A program made the translations under genes and the position numbers. Shown here piece after piece: positions 43,635 through 52,089 of a DNA stretch of 64,000 bases. The stretch comes from Coriobacteriaceae bacterium (GTDB taxonomy: Bacteria > Actinomycetota > Coriobacteriia > Coriobacteriales > Atopobiaceae). The DNA lies in assembly GCA_004557505.1 (NCBI GenBank), contig SFGZ01000008.1, forward strand, positions 1-64,000, written 5' to 3'. Position 1 is the first letter of the stretch, and the number at the start of each line of letters is the position of its first letter. The notes beneath the pieces are model-generated. The model saw only the letters and a program-made list of their open reading frames with translations, did no database searches and had not been told where the DNA came from.

Positions 43635-44996
43635 ATGTTTGACACGAACGGCGGGAGGGCCCCCTCAAAGAGGGTTGCGAGCTCCAAGCGCAAGCAAGGC
43701 ATCGGGTTCGTTGGGAAGGGCGCGGGCTTCATCCCGACGGGCGATGCCAACGCGATGCCGGAGGGCATCGCGCGGAGCGGCAGGGGCGGACGAGGCGGGC
43801 GCTTTGTGGCGCGGACCCTCATCCCGCTTTTCGTCCTGGCAGCCCTTGTCGGTGGGGGCTACGTCTGGTGGGTGCGGCTCCGCCCGGTGCAGGTGACGGT
43901 GAACGGCACGCTCCAGAGCGTGACCGTCGGCACCACCGTCGACCAGATCAAGAGCGACGAGGGCATCCAGACCGCGCCGGGCAACTACGTGAGCGTCTCC
44001 GGGAACGTCCTCGCCGAGGGCGGGGGCTACCCGTACTCGGTGTCCATCGACGACAACGACGTGGGCTACGACGAGGCGAGCGCCTACAAGGTATCCGGCG
44101 GGGAGCGCATAGCCGTGAGCGACGGCGGGGACCGCACGGAGCCCTACACGGCCGAGACCGTGACCGAACAGCCCAAGCTCCTCATGGACGGCAACGTCGG
44201 CGCCATCAACTACATCTCGCAATGGGGGTCCGCCACCGTGAAGGACGTGCTCACCGGACAGGAATCCGGCGAGCAGGCCGACGGTACGGTCCACGAGCAG
44301 GGGCAGGACTGCGTCATCACCGTGAAGGACGTCCAGCCACGGGACAACCAGAAGATCGTGGCGCTCACCTTTGACGACGGGCCAAGCCAGTACACGGCCA
44401 GCTACCTGCAAGTCCTACAGGACAAGGGCGTCAAGGCGACCTTCTTCTGCCTGGGCAAGAGCGTCGACGCCAACCCCGATGCCGCCAAGGCCATCGTGGA
44501 TGCCGGCTGCCAGATATGCAGCCACTCCTACGACCACCCCGACCTCAGGGCCGCGGAGCCCCAGACGGTCCTGGACCAGCTGAGCTCGTCATTCTCGTCC
44601 ATAGAGAGCGCGACGGGCGCGAGGACCACGGCGTTTCGCCCGCCCTATGGGAGCTTCACGCAGCGAACCTGGCTCAGCACGCGGGGCGTGGCGACGGTGG
44701 CCGTGCGCTGGGACATCGACACCGAGGACTGGAAGCAGCCCGGGGCGGACCAGATCGCCTCGGCCGCCTGCGAGAGCGTACACCCCGGGAGCATCATCCT
44801 GATGCACGACGGTGGAGGGCCCCGCGACCAGGACGTCGAGGCGCTCCCGCGGATCATCGACACGCTCCAGTCCCGTGGGTACGCCTTCGTCACCATAGGC
44901 GAGCTTCTCGCAAGCGACGACTCCATCCCGTCCTCCATCGCGAGCTGCGACGCCACCATGCCCGAGGGTGCGATCTGGCCGGACGAGATTGGCTAG
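43635..44996 (+). CDS. Polysaccharide deacetylase (NodB domain), membrane-anchored
   Basis: A 453-aa carbohydrate esterase family 4 protein, probably removing acetyl groups from peptidoglycan or another wall glycan outside the cell. A basic Gly/Arg-rich N terminus, one membrane segment (about 60-78), two small beta-rich repeats (about 84-205; VTVNGTLQSVTVGTTVDQI-like and a second), then NodB with LTFDDGPS, HSYDHPDL (metal His), FRPPYGSF, DTEDW and ILMHDGGG. All catalytic motifs are present. The ATG at 43635 has GGAGG 4-5 nt upstream; an in-frame GTG six codons earlier is an alternative. Confidence 0.9.
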   Translation: MFDTNGGRAPSKRVASSKRKQGIGFVGKGAGFIPTGDANAMPEGIARSGRGGRGGRFVARTLIPLFVLAALVGGGYVWWVRLRPVQVTVNGTLQSVTVGTTVDQIKSDEGIQTAPGNYVSVSGNVLAEGGGYPYSVSIDDNDVGYDEASAYKVSGGERIAVSDGGDRTEPYTAETVTEQPKLLMDGNVGAINYISQWGSATVKDVLTGQESGEQADGTVHEQGQDCVITVKDVQPRDNQKIVALTFDDGPSQYTASYLQVLQDKGVKATFFCLGKSVDANPDAAKAIVDAGCQICSHSYDHPDLRAAEPQTVLDQLSSSFSSIESATGARTTAFRPPYGSFTQRTWLSTRGVATVAVRWDIDTEDWKQPGADQIASAACESVHPGSIILMHDGGGPRDQDVEALPRIIDTLQSRGYAFVTIGELLASDDSIPSSIASCDATMPEGAIWPDEIG

Positions 44997-45314
44997 CGCG
45001 CCTTCCGAGGGAGACGCAGGCAAGAGGGCCGTGGGGGCTCTGGCAGACATGCGAGCAGGAGGCCCCACGGCCAGCGCCTCCCCCTAAGTCCGGGGTTCGG
45101 CAGGATGGTTCCGGCTGGCACCAGCTCGAACTCGCCACCGCTTCAGGCCCGCCTTCTGGATGCCGTTTGCGTTGTTCTCCATCGTCGCCTCCAAGCCGCG
45201 AGCGCAGGCGAAGCGATGGCGAGCCGTTGGGCCATCAGGCGCAGCCGGGGCGAGAGCCCGCGTCGCCCGACACGACGGAATGAAGGCGAGGGATGCCGAG
45301 CCTTCGGATGGTCG
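44997..45314. other. Intergenic region after the deacetylase gene
   Basis: About 320 bases with no supported gene on either strand. It contains a GGCCGTGGGG/CCCCACGGCC inverted repeat (45027-45036 and 45063-45072) around a 26-nt loop with an inner GCTC/GAGC stem, which could end transcription from either side; no T tract follows. Confidence 0.4.
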
Positions 45315-45479
45315 CTAGCCGACGGCGAGAGCGCGGTCGAACGCGTCGCGCTGCGAGCGCGGCACCTTGAACGCGATGGTCACCAGCCCCTCGTCGGCGA
45401 GGGCCGGGCGTCCCTGCGGGCGAACGACCCACGCGCCGGGCGTTCCGGGGTACTCCCCGCGCTCGGCCTCCTCGGCCAT
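45315..45479 (-). CDS. Small hypothetical protein after the ABC exporter genes
   Basis: A 54-aa ORF starting 6 nt after the ABC exporter stop, with AGGGG spanning that stop as a plausible SD. The second half, LVTIAFKVPRSQRDAFDRAL, looks like the strand-helix start of a ribbon-helix-helix or similar small domain, but the helix pair is not completed. No homologue is recognised. It could be a real small protein, a leaderless remnant, or chance. Confidence 0.45.
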   Translation of the reverse strand: MAEEAERGEYPGTPGAWVVRPQGRPALADEGLVTIAFKVPRSQRDAFDRALAVG

Positions 45480-45485
45480 GCGCCC

Positions 45486-47309
45486 CTATGCGAACTGGCT
45501 GCGATAGAGCGCCGCGTACGCGCCGTCCTTGGCGAGAAGCGACTCGTGCGTCCCCTGCTCAATGATGGTGCCGCGGTCCATCACCAGGATGAGGTCCGCG
45601 TCGACGATCGTGGAGAGGCGGTGCGCTATCACGAAGCTCGTTCGGTTCTCCATGATGGCCTCCATCGCGCGGACGATGGCCTGCTCGGTGCGGGTGTCCA
45701 CACTTGAGGTGGCCTCGTCGAGGATGAGCATGGCGGGGTCGGTGAGCATGGCGCGGGCGATGGTCAAAAGCTGGCGCTGCCCCTGGCTCACGTTTTCGCC
45801 GCCGTCGGTGAGCGGCGTGTCGTAGCCCTGCGATAGCGTGCGCACGAAGAAGTCCACGTGTGCGGCGCGGGCGGCCGCCTCCACCTCCTCACGGGTGGCC
45901 CCGGGCCTGCCGTAGGCGATGTTCTCGGCGATGGTGCCCTCGAAGAGCCATGCGTCCTGGAGCACCATGCCAAACTCCCGGCGCAGGTCGCGGCGGCGCA
46001 GCCGCCTGGTGTCCACGCCGTCAAGCGTGATGCGCCCGCCGTCCACCTCGTAGAAGCGCATGAGCAGGTTGATGAGGGTGGTCTTGCCCGCACCCGTGGC
46101 CCCCACGATGGCAACCTTCTGGCCGGGCTCGGCGACAAGGGAGACGTCGCGCATGAGGGGCGCGTCCGGCGAGTAGCCAAAGCGCACGTGCTCGAAGGCC
46201 ACGCGGCCCCGCACCGGCTGCGGCAGCTCCGCCGGAACCTCGGGATCCGGAGAGACCTCGGCGGCATCGAGCAGGGCGAAGACGCGCTCGGCCGCCGCCA
46301 GGGCGCCCTGCAGCATGTTGACCGTGAGCGAGAGCTGCGTGAGCGGCTCGGACGCCTGGGTCACGTACTGGAAGAAGGCCTGGAACGCGCCGACGGACAT
46401 CTGCCCGGCCGCCACGAGCGCGCCGGCGGCAAGGCCGATGGCCACCTGCGAGAGGCGCACGAGGAAGCGGATCGCAGGTGAGATGGCGTTGGTGAGGAAG
46501 TCCGCCCGGGCGCTCGTGGCGGCGACCCTCTCGGCACGCGACTCGATGGCCCCAAGGCTCGCGTCCTCGACGCCAAAGGCCTTGATGACGGCGCGGCCGG
46601 AGTAGGCCTCCTCGACGCTCTCGGTGAGGTGGCCGAGCGCGTCCTGGCGCGCCGCGGCCGCATCGAGCGTGCGGCGGGCGGCGACCTTGGTCACGGCAAC
46701 CGAAGCCGCGGCAAACGCGCAGAACACGAGCGCGAGCACCAGGTTCGAGAGGAGCATGAGCGCGACCGCGCCCGCAAGCGTGACGAAGGCGATGATGAGC
46801 TGGAGCAGGCCGCGCTGCAGGACCTCGGAGACCTTGTCGAGGTCGTTGGTCGCACGGCTGATGGTGTCGCCGGGCTGGTGGGCGTCGAAGTACGAGAGCG
46901 GCAGCCTCCCGAGCTTGGCGGAGATCTCCCTGCGCAGGGCAAGGTTGAGGCGCTCGGCAAAGCTCGACATCACGAGCGACTGCACGCTGTAGAACACCCA
47001 GGCGCAACTCCAGATGCCCAGGTAGACGAGGACCTCTCGGCCGCCGTTGCCAAGGCCCACAGCATAGGCCTCGCCACGCGCGAAGCTCGCCTGGACGTTC
47101 TCCCACAGCACGTCGATCACGTGCGCGCTGTAGGCGGCGGCGCCCAGGCTCGCAGCCACGTAGACGACGGCGCAGGCGGCCGCGACCACGAGGCGCCAGC
47201 GCTGGCGGCCGGCGGCCTCCCAGAGGCGACGGGCCGTCCCCTTAGCGTCATGCGGGCGCCCCTCGCCCAGCTGGCCCCCGCCATCCGGCCGGTTCCCCTC
47301 GTCACTCAT
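45486..47309 (-). CDS. ABC exporter half-transporter B (canonical ATPase site)
   Basis: A 607-aa fused membrane-ATPase subunit with six predicted membrane segments (about 30-300) and one ABC domain: GATGAGKTT (Walker A), NVSQGQRQLLTIARA (signature) and MLILDEATSSVD (Walker B with the catalytic Glu). The ATG at 47309 (MSDEGNRPDGG) overlaps the partner gene's stop by 8 nt, so the two half-transporters are made together as a heterodimer (MdlAB/LmrCD type). The substrate (drug, peptide or lipid) is not indicated. Confidence 0.9.
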   Translation of the reverse strand: MSDEGNRPDGGGQLGEGRPHDAKGTARRLWEAAGRQRWRLVVAAACAVVYVAASLGAAAYSAHVIDVLWENVQASFARGEAYAVGLGNGGREVLVYLGIWSCAWVFYSVQSLVMSSFAERLNLALRREISAKLGRLPLSYFDAHQPGDTISRATNDLDKVSEVLQRGLLQLIIAFVTLAGAVALMLLSNLVLALVFCAFAAASVAVTKVAARRTLDAAAARQDALGHLTESVEEAYSGRAVIKAFGVEDASLGAIESRAERVAATSARADFLTNAISPAIRFLVRLSQVAIGLAAGALVAAGQMSVGAFQAFFQYVTQASEPLTQLSLTVNMLQGALAAAERVFALLDAAEVSPDPEVPAELPQPVRGRVAFEHVRFGYSPDAPLMRDVSLVAEPGQKVAIVGATGAGKTTLINLLMRFYEVDGGRITLDGVDTRRLRRRDLRREFGMVLQDAWLFEGTIAENIAYGRPGATREEVEAAARAAHVDFFVRTLSQGYDTPLTDGGENVSQGQRQLLTIARAMLTDPAMLILDEATSSVDTRTEQAIVRAMEAIMENRTSFVIAHRLSTIVDADLILVMDRGTIIEQGTHESLLAKDGAYAALYRSQFA

Positions 47310-49086
47310 CGGCGCCGACGCCTCCCCTCGTCTGGGACTCGACGATGTCCCTGTAGGCGGGGCACGTCTCCATGAGCTGGTCGTGCGTCCCGCGCCCCAC
47401 CACGCGCCCGTCACCCAGCACCACGATCTGCGCCGCCTGGCGCACCGTGCTCACCCGCTGGGCGATGATGACCACGGCCTCGTTGCCAAGCTCGCGCCCG
47501 AGGGCGCGGCGCAGCGCCGCATCGGTCTTGTAGTCGAGCGCCGAGAACGAGTCGTCAAAGACGTAGAGGTCCGCGTGGCGCACGAGCGCGCGGGCGATGG
47601 CCAGGCGCTGGCGCTGGCCGCCCGAGAAGTTCGAGCCCCCCTGCGCGACGCGCGTGGCAAGCCCTTTGGGAAGCTCCCGCACAAAGGAGGCCTGGGCCAC
47701 GTCGAGCGCGTGCCAGAGCGCATCGTCGGTGGCGGAGGCGTCACCGTCGCGGAGGTTCTCGGCGATGGTGCCCGAGAAGAGCCACGCCTGCTGGGGCACG
47801 TAGGCAACGTGCGAGCGAAGGTCTCGCTGCGTCACGTCGCGCACGTCGGTCCCCAGCATGCGAAGCGACCCCGCCGTCACGTCATGGAATCGCAAAAGCA
47901 TCTTGGCCACGGTCGACTTTCCCGAGCCGGTGTTGCCCATGATGGCCGTGACCTCCCCGCGCCTCATGGAGAAGTCGAGGTCATGGAGGGTGTCCTCGTC
48001 GGCGTCGGCAAAGCAGAAGCTTGCGTGCGAGAAGCGCGCCACCTCGTCTCCCGGCTTCGGCCGCGCGGGCGCGGCAAGTCTTTGGGGCACGTCAGGGTCT
48101 GCCACGCCAGGCACCGCATCGAGGACGGCCGCCGCGCGCGTGAGGCACGAGAGGGCCCTTGGCACCTGGATGATCGCAAACTGCGCCATCATCATGAAGA
48201 AGAGGATGAGCATGGCGTACTCGAGCAGCGCAGAGATGGATCCTATCTGCATGGCGCCTGCGCCCACGCGGTCCGCACCCATCCACATGACAAGCGCCTC
48301 GACGACGTTCATGAGGAAGAATGTCGCGCAGTCCACGATGGAGAAGAGCATGTTCACGCGGATGGCGTTTGCGGCGTAGTCCTCGAAGGTCTTGTTCAGA
48401 CGGCCCCGCTCGCGCTCCTCCTTGCCAAAGGCGCGGATGACGCGCGTGCCGGTGACAACCTCGCGCAGCCGCGAGTTCATACGGTCGACAAAGCCCTGTA
48501 TGGCGAGGAAGATGGGCGTGGACCTTGCGACCGCAAGGCCGGAGATGGCGAGCATGGCAAGCGTGAGGACGAGAAGGAGCCTCCCCATCACGGGATCTAT
48601 GCCATACGCCAGGACAATGGCAACCACGCAGGTCACGGGCACCGGGAAGACCATCATGAAGGTCATGAGCAGGGTCTGCTGCACCACGTTGGCATCCGAG
48701 AGCGTGCGGGTGATCATCGAGCCCGTGCCGAACGAGTTGAAGTCGGCGCCCGAAAGCGCGAGCGACTTCCTGTAGACGGCCACGCGCAGGTCTCGCCCCA
48801 CGTAGGCCGCGAGGCGCGAGGCCACGTAGTAGGAGGCCACGCACCCGCCAGACCCCATCACGGCAGCCACGAGCATGGCTATGCCGTGCGAGGTCAGCTC
48901 GACGGTGTCGCGCGTTCCCACGGCAACGTTCACGAGGGCCGCAAGCTGCGTGGGGATGAGGAGCATGCCCACGATGTCCGCGAGCAAAAGCGCGAGGGCC
49001 GCCGCCGCAAGACGTCGGTGCGGGCGCATGAGCCGCGAGAGGACCGTCCATGACGCGCGCTTGCTGTAGTCGTGCTCGATTGCCAT
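47302..49086 (-). CDS. ABC exporter half-transporter A (degenerate ATPase site)
   Basis: A 594-aa partner of the next gene: six membrane segments, then GNTGSGKST (Walker A), NFSGGQRQRLAIARAL (signature) and LYVFDDSFSALD, in which the catalytic Glu is replaced by Asp. One degenerate and one canonical site is the hallmark of heterodimeric type IV ABC exporters. The ATG has GGAGG 9 nt upstream. It follows rsmB with a 34-nt gap on the same strand. Confidence 0.9.
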   Translation of the reverse strand: MAIEHDYSKRASWTVLSRLMRPHRRLAAAALALLLADIVGMLLIPTQLAALVNVAVGTRDTVELTSHGIAMLVAAVMGSGGCVASYYVASRLAAYVGRDLRVAVYRKSLALSGADFNSFGTGSMITRTLSDANVVQQTLLMTFMMVFPVPVTCVVAIVLAYGIDPVMGRLLLVLTLAMLAISGLAVARSTPIFLAIQGFVDRMNSRLREVVTGTRVIRAFGKEERERGRLNKTFEDYAANAIRVNMLFSIVDCATFFLMNVVEALVMWMGADRVGAGAMQIGSISALLEYAMLILFFMMMAQFAIIQVPRALSCLTRAAAVLDAVPGVADPDVPQRLAAPARPKPGDEVARFSHASFCFADADEDTLHDLDFSMRRGEVTAIMGNTGSGKSTVAKMLLRFHDVTAGSLRMLGTDVRDVTQRDLRSHVAYVPQQAWLFSGTIAENLRDGDASATDDALWHALDVAQASFVRELPKGLATRVAQGGSNFSGGQRQRLAIARALVRHADLYVFDDSFSALDYKTDAALRRALGRELGNEAVVIIAQRVSTVRQAAQIVVLGDGRVVGRGTHDQLMETCPAYRDIVESQTRGGVGADE

Positions 49087-49120
49087 CAGGCGTCACCTCC
49101 TTGGTGTCATCGGTTCGTGC

Positions 49121-50557
49121 CTACGCCTCGCGGACGAGAATCGCCAGGAAGTGCCCGTCAAGGGGCGCGGAGGCGCCGTCCGCGCGGGACGTGCGCAGCA
49201 TGCCGTCGGGCCCGAGCATGGTCGCGACCAGACGCTGCGCCTCGTCTGGCAGCGCCGCGAAGGCGGCCGTGGCGAGAGGGCTTACGAGCGAGAAGCGCGC
49301 GCCCTCGGGCGTCGCGAGGAAGGCCGCCACGATGTCCTCGTCCTCTTCGCGCAGCTCGGAGCAGGTGGCATAGGCGAGCGTGCCGCCGGCGCCCACGCGC
49401 TGCGAGGCCGCGCGGAGCAGCGCCAGCTGAAGCGCCGGGAGCGACTGGTCCCCCGCGCGTACGGCAGGCTCCTTGAGCGACCAGGCGATCTCCGGGTGGC
49501 GGCGGAGCGTGCCCGTGCCGGAGCAGGGCGCGTCGACAAGCGCGGAGTCGAAGGTTCCCGCAAGATCCGGAGGGAGGTCCCGCCCGCCAAGGAGTCGCCC
49601 GTCGAATGCGGTGCAGGTCACGGCCGTGCCGAGGCCGGCCCGCCCCATCCGGGCGCGTGACACGGCGACCTTGAACGCCTCGGACTCGGCCGAGGAGAGG
49701 CGCGCGAGGCCACCGCGGCGCAGGGCGCAGGACTCGAGAAGCAGCGACTTGGTGCCCCTCCCCTGCCCCACCTCGAGCATGCGGGTAGACGGCGCGGGCG
49801 AGGAAAGCCAGGCCACGACCTGCGCCGCCATGTCCGCGGGCACGACGTCTGCCGCATCGACGAGCCCAGAGGCGGCAAGGCCGGCGGCCGACGAGAGCGC
49901 GAGGCACCCGGGCAGGCAGGTGGCGCGCGGCACGAGCCCGGCGGCGGAGAGCAGGCGCTCGGCCTCGGCGTCATCGTGCAGGCGGGCGTTGCCGGCCACA
50001 TAGGCGCCGGGGGGCTCCATGGCAGAGAGGGCCATGCGGCACGCCCCCTCGGTGCCAAGCGAGACCACGAGCCGGTCTGCCAGCCACGACGGCAGGGCGG
50101 CAACGAACGCGATGTCGGAGGCGGTGCAGCTGCGTCCCTCCACGCGCCCGCGCGCGTCGGCGAGCGCCGGCGCGTCCTCCTCGGCCACACGGTGCAGCAG
50201 CGCGTTTGCCAGCCCGGCGCTGCGGGGCGCGGCGCGGCGCGCCAGCTCCACCCCCTGGCTCAAGGCGACCGGCACAGGGGTCGCGAGCCACAGGAGCTCG
50301 AAGGCCGAGACGCGCAGCGCGTCTCGCACGCGCGGCTCGAGGTGGCCGCGGCGAAGGTGGGCGTCAAGCAGCGCGTCGATGGTGCCGAGGGCGCGGACTG
50401 GCCCCAGGGCGAGCCTGGTCGCCAGCGCACGGTCTGCGGGCGTCAGGCGTGCAACGGGCGCCGAGCCGCGCAGCACCTCGCGGGCGCGGGCGCCCCTGCG
50501 CCTCACGTTGGAGAGGACATCCGCAGCTGCCGTGCGGGCGGGCGAGAGCGTGGCCAT
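49121..50557 (-). CDS. rsmB: 16S rRNA (cytosine967-C5)-methyltransferase
   Basis: A 478-aa protein with an N-terminal NusB-like RNA-binding domain (about 1-130) and a C-terminal SAM methyltransferase domain: EVGQGRGTKSLLL (SAM loop; GQGRG instead of the common GAGKG), DAPCSGTGTLRRHPE and YATCSEL, the last carrying the catalytic Cys. Very Ala/Arg-rich. Encoded directly after fmt in the priA-def-fmt-rsmB run, a common bacterial order. Confidence 0.9.
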   Translation of the reverse strand: MATLSPARTAAADVLSNVRRRGARAREVLRGSAPVARLTPADRALATRLALGPVRALGTIDALLDAHLRRGHLEPRVRDALRVSAFELLWLATPVPVALSQGVELARRAAPRSAGLANALLHRVAEEDAPALADARGRVEGRSCTASDIAFVAALPSWLADRLVVSLGTEGACRMALSAMEPPGAYVAGNARLHDDAEAERLLSAAGLVPRATCLPGCLALSSAAGLAASGLVDAADVVPADMAAQVVAWLSSPAPSTRMLEVGQGRGTKSLLLESCALRRGGLARLSSAESEAFKVAVSRARMGRAGLGTAVTCTAFDGRLLGGRDLPPDLAGTFDSALVDAPCSGTGTLRRHPEIAWSLKEPAVRAGDQSLPALQLALLRAASQRVGAGGTLAYATCSELREEDEDIVAAFLATPEGARFSLVSPLATAAFAALPDEAQRLVATMLGPDGMLRTSRADGASAPLDGHFLAILVREA

Positions 50558-50560
50558 GCG

Positions 50561-51487
50561 CTAGGCACGCCCCCAGGCGGCGCCCTCGGCGCCGCGCAGG
50601 CCCTGGGCCCACGCGGAGGCGTCCATCTCGCGCTTGCCATCCGGCTTCACGCGCAGCAGCTCGAGCGCGCCGTCTGCGCAGCCGAGGAGGACGCGGCCAT
50701 AGGAGAGGGAGATCGCGCCTGCGGCCACCTGCGGGGCGTTGGCGCTTGCGGGCGCGGCGAGCACGACGCGCACGCCCCTGCCCGCAATCTGGCAGCGCGC
50801 CGGGGCGGCGTCGGTCGAGGCCTGGACGCGGAGGGCGTTTGCGGCGCGGGCGTCGGCCGGGTCGAGGCGCATCTCGTCCTTCCTGACCTTCTCGGCAATC
50901 GTGACCTGGGCGGGGTCCTGCTCGTGCCAGGTGGCGGTGCCGTCCGCGATCTGGCCCGCGGCGGCAACCAGCTCGCGCGCGCCAAGGCGCGCCAGCTCGT
51001 CGAAGAGCTTGCCCGCCGTCTTGGACCCGATGGCCGTGGGCGCCTGGCGGCACCATGCGCCCGCGTCGAGGTCGTGCGCCACGCGCATGATCGAGACGCC
51101 GGTGCGCTCGTCGCCGGCGAGAATGGCGCGCTGGATGGGGGCGGCGCCGCGCCAGCGAGGCAGCAGCGAGCCGTGGACGTTGATGGCGCCAAGGGGCGCC
51201 ACGGCGAGAAGCTCGTCGGGGAGGATGCAGCCGAACGCCACCACGCAGACGAGGTCCGGCGCGGCGGCGCGCACGGCGTCGATGGCCGAGGCGTCCATGC
51301 GCTTGGCCTCGAGCACGGGAAGGCCCAGGTCGAGGGCGCGCGCCTTCACCGGCGAGGGCTCCGGCCTCCTTCCGCGCGAGCGCACGGCGTCGGGCCGCGT
51401 CACCACGAGCGTGACGTCGTGGGCGGAGGCGACGGCCTCGAGTGACGGCACCGCAAACTCCGGGGTGCCCATGAAGACAATGCGCAT
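50561..51487 (-). CDS. fmt: Methionyl-tRNA formyltransferase
   Basis: A 308-aa enzyme formylating initiator Met-tRNA using 10-formyl-THF. Start MRIVFMGTPEFAVPSLEAV is diagnostic. The catalytic region has NVHGSLLPRWRGAAPIQRAIL (Asn, His) and TGVSIMRV; the C-terminal tRNA-binding domain carries VRVVLA. The ATG at 51487 is separated from the def stop by one base, so def and fmt are coupled. Confidence 0.95.
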   Translation of the reverse strand: MRIVFMGTPEFAVPSLEAVASAHDVTLVVTRPDAVRSRGRRPEPSPVKARALDLGLPVLEAKRMDASAIDAVRAAAPDLVCVVAFGCILPDELLAVAPLGAINVHGSLLPRWRGAAPIQRAILAGDERTGVSIMRVAHDLDAGAWCRQAPTAIGSKTAGKLFDELARLGARELVAAAGQIADGTATWHEQDPAQVTIAEKVRKDEMRLDPADARAANALRVQASTDAAPARCQIAGRGVRVVLAAPASANAPQVAAGAISLSYGRVLLGCADGALELLRVKPDGKREMDASAWAQGLRGAEGAAWGRA

Positions 51488-51488
51488 G

Positions 51489-52043
51489 CTAGCCCTCCTC
51501 GACCTCCACGTCGCCCGGACGCGCGCCGGCATTGAGCGCGTCCTGGTACTCCGCCATCGCGCGCACGCGCGCCGAGGCGGACAGGTGATCCATCATGGTC
51601 ACGCCGTGCAAGTGGTCGATCTCGTGCTGCAGGCACACGGCGAGGAGGTTGCCGGACGCCTCGTACTGCATGAGGTCGCCGTCGAGGTTGAGCGCCTGCA
51701 CCACCACGTGGCTTGGGCGCTCGACCTCCACCGTGACGCCGGGAAAGGAGAGGCACCCCTCGCCCGTGATGCGCTCGGGGCCGTCCGCCGTGATGACCCT
51801 GGGGTTGATGAGCACGTAGGGGTTCTTCCTGGAGCCCCTGCCCGACCACTCGACGTCGATCACCACGACCTGCCTGGCAACGCCCACCTGCGGGGCGGCA
51901 AGCCCGCAGCCGTCGGCGGCGTACATGTCGCGCAGCATGCGCTTGGCAAGGGCGCGGATCTCGTCGTCTATCTCCTCGACGGGCGCGCACTCCTCGGAGA
52001 GCACGGGTGCGGGCGAGAGCACGATATCGTCCAGCGGGTTCAT
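51489..52043 (-). CDS. def: Peptide deformylase
   Basis: A 184-aa metalloenzyme removing the N-terminal formyl group. The three family motifs are intact: GCGLAAPQVG, EGCLSFPG and QHEIDHLHG. The ATG at 52043 (MNPLDDIVLSP) has GGAAG upstream. The C-terminal ~25 residues after the HExxH helix are acidic and variable. Encoded between priA and fmt. Confidence 0.95.
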   Translation of the reverse strand: MNPLDDIVLSPAPVLSEECAPVEEIDDEIRALAKRMLRDMYAADGCGLAAPQVGVARQVVVIDVEWSGRGSRKNPYVLINPRVITADGPERITGEGCLSFPGVTVEVERPSHVVVQALNLDGDLMQYEASGNLLAVCLQHEIDHLHGVTMMDHLSASARVRAMAEYQDALNAGARPGDVEVEEG

Positions 52044-52089
52044 TGCTTCCTCCAATGCGGCGCGACTTCTCGCGCGTGTCGTCTCTGGC

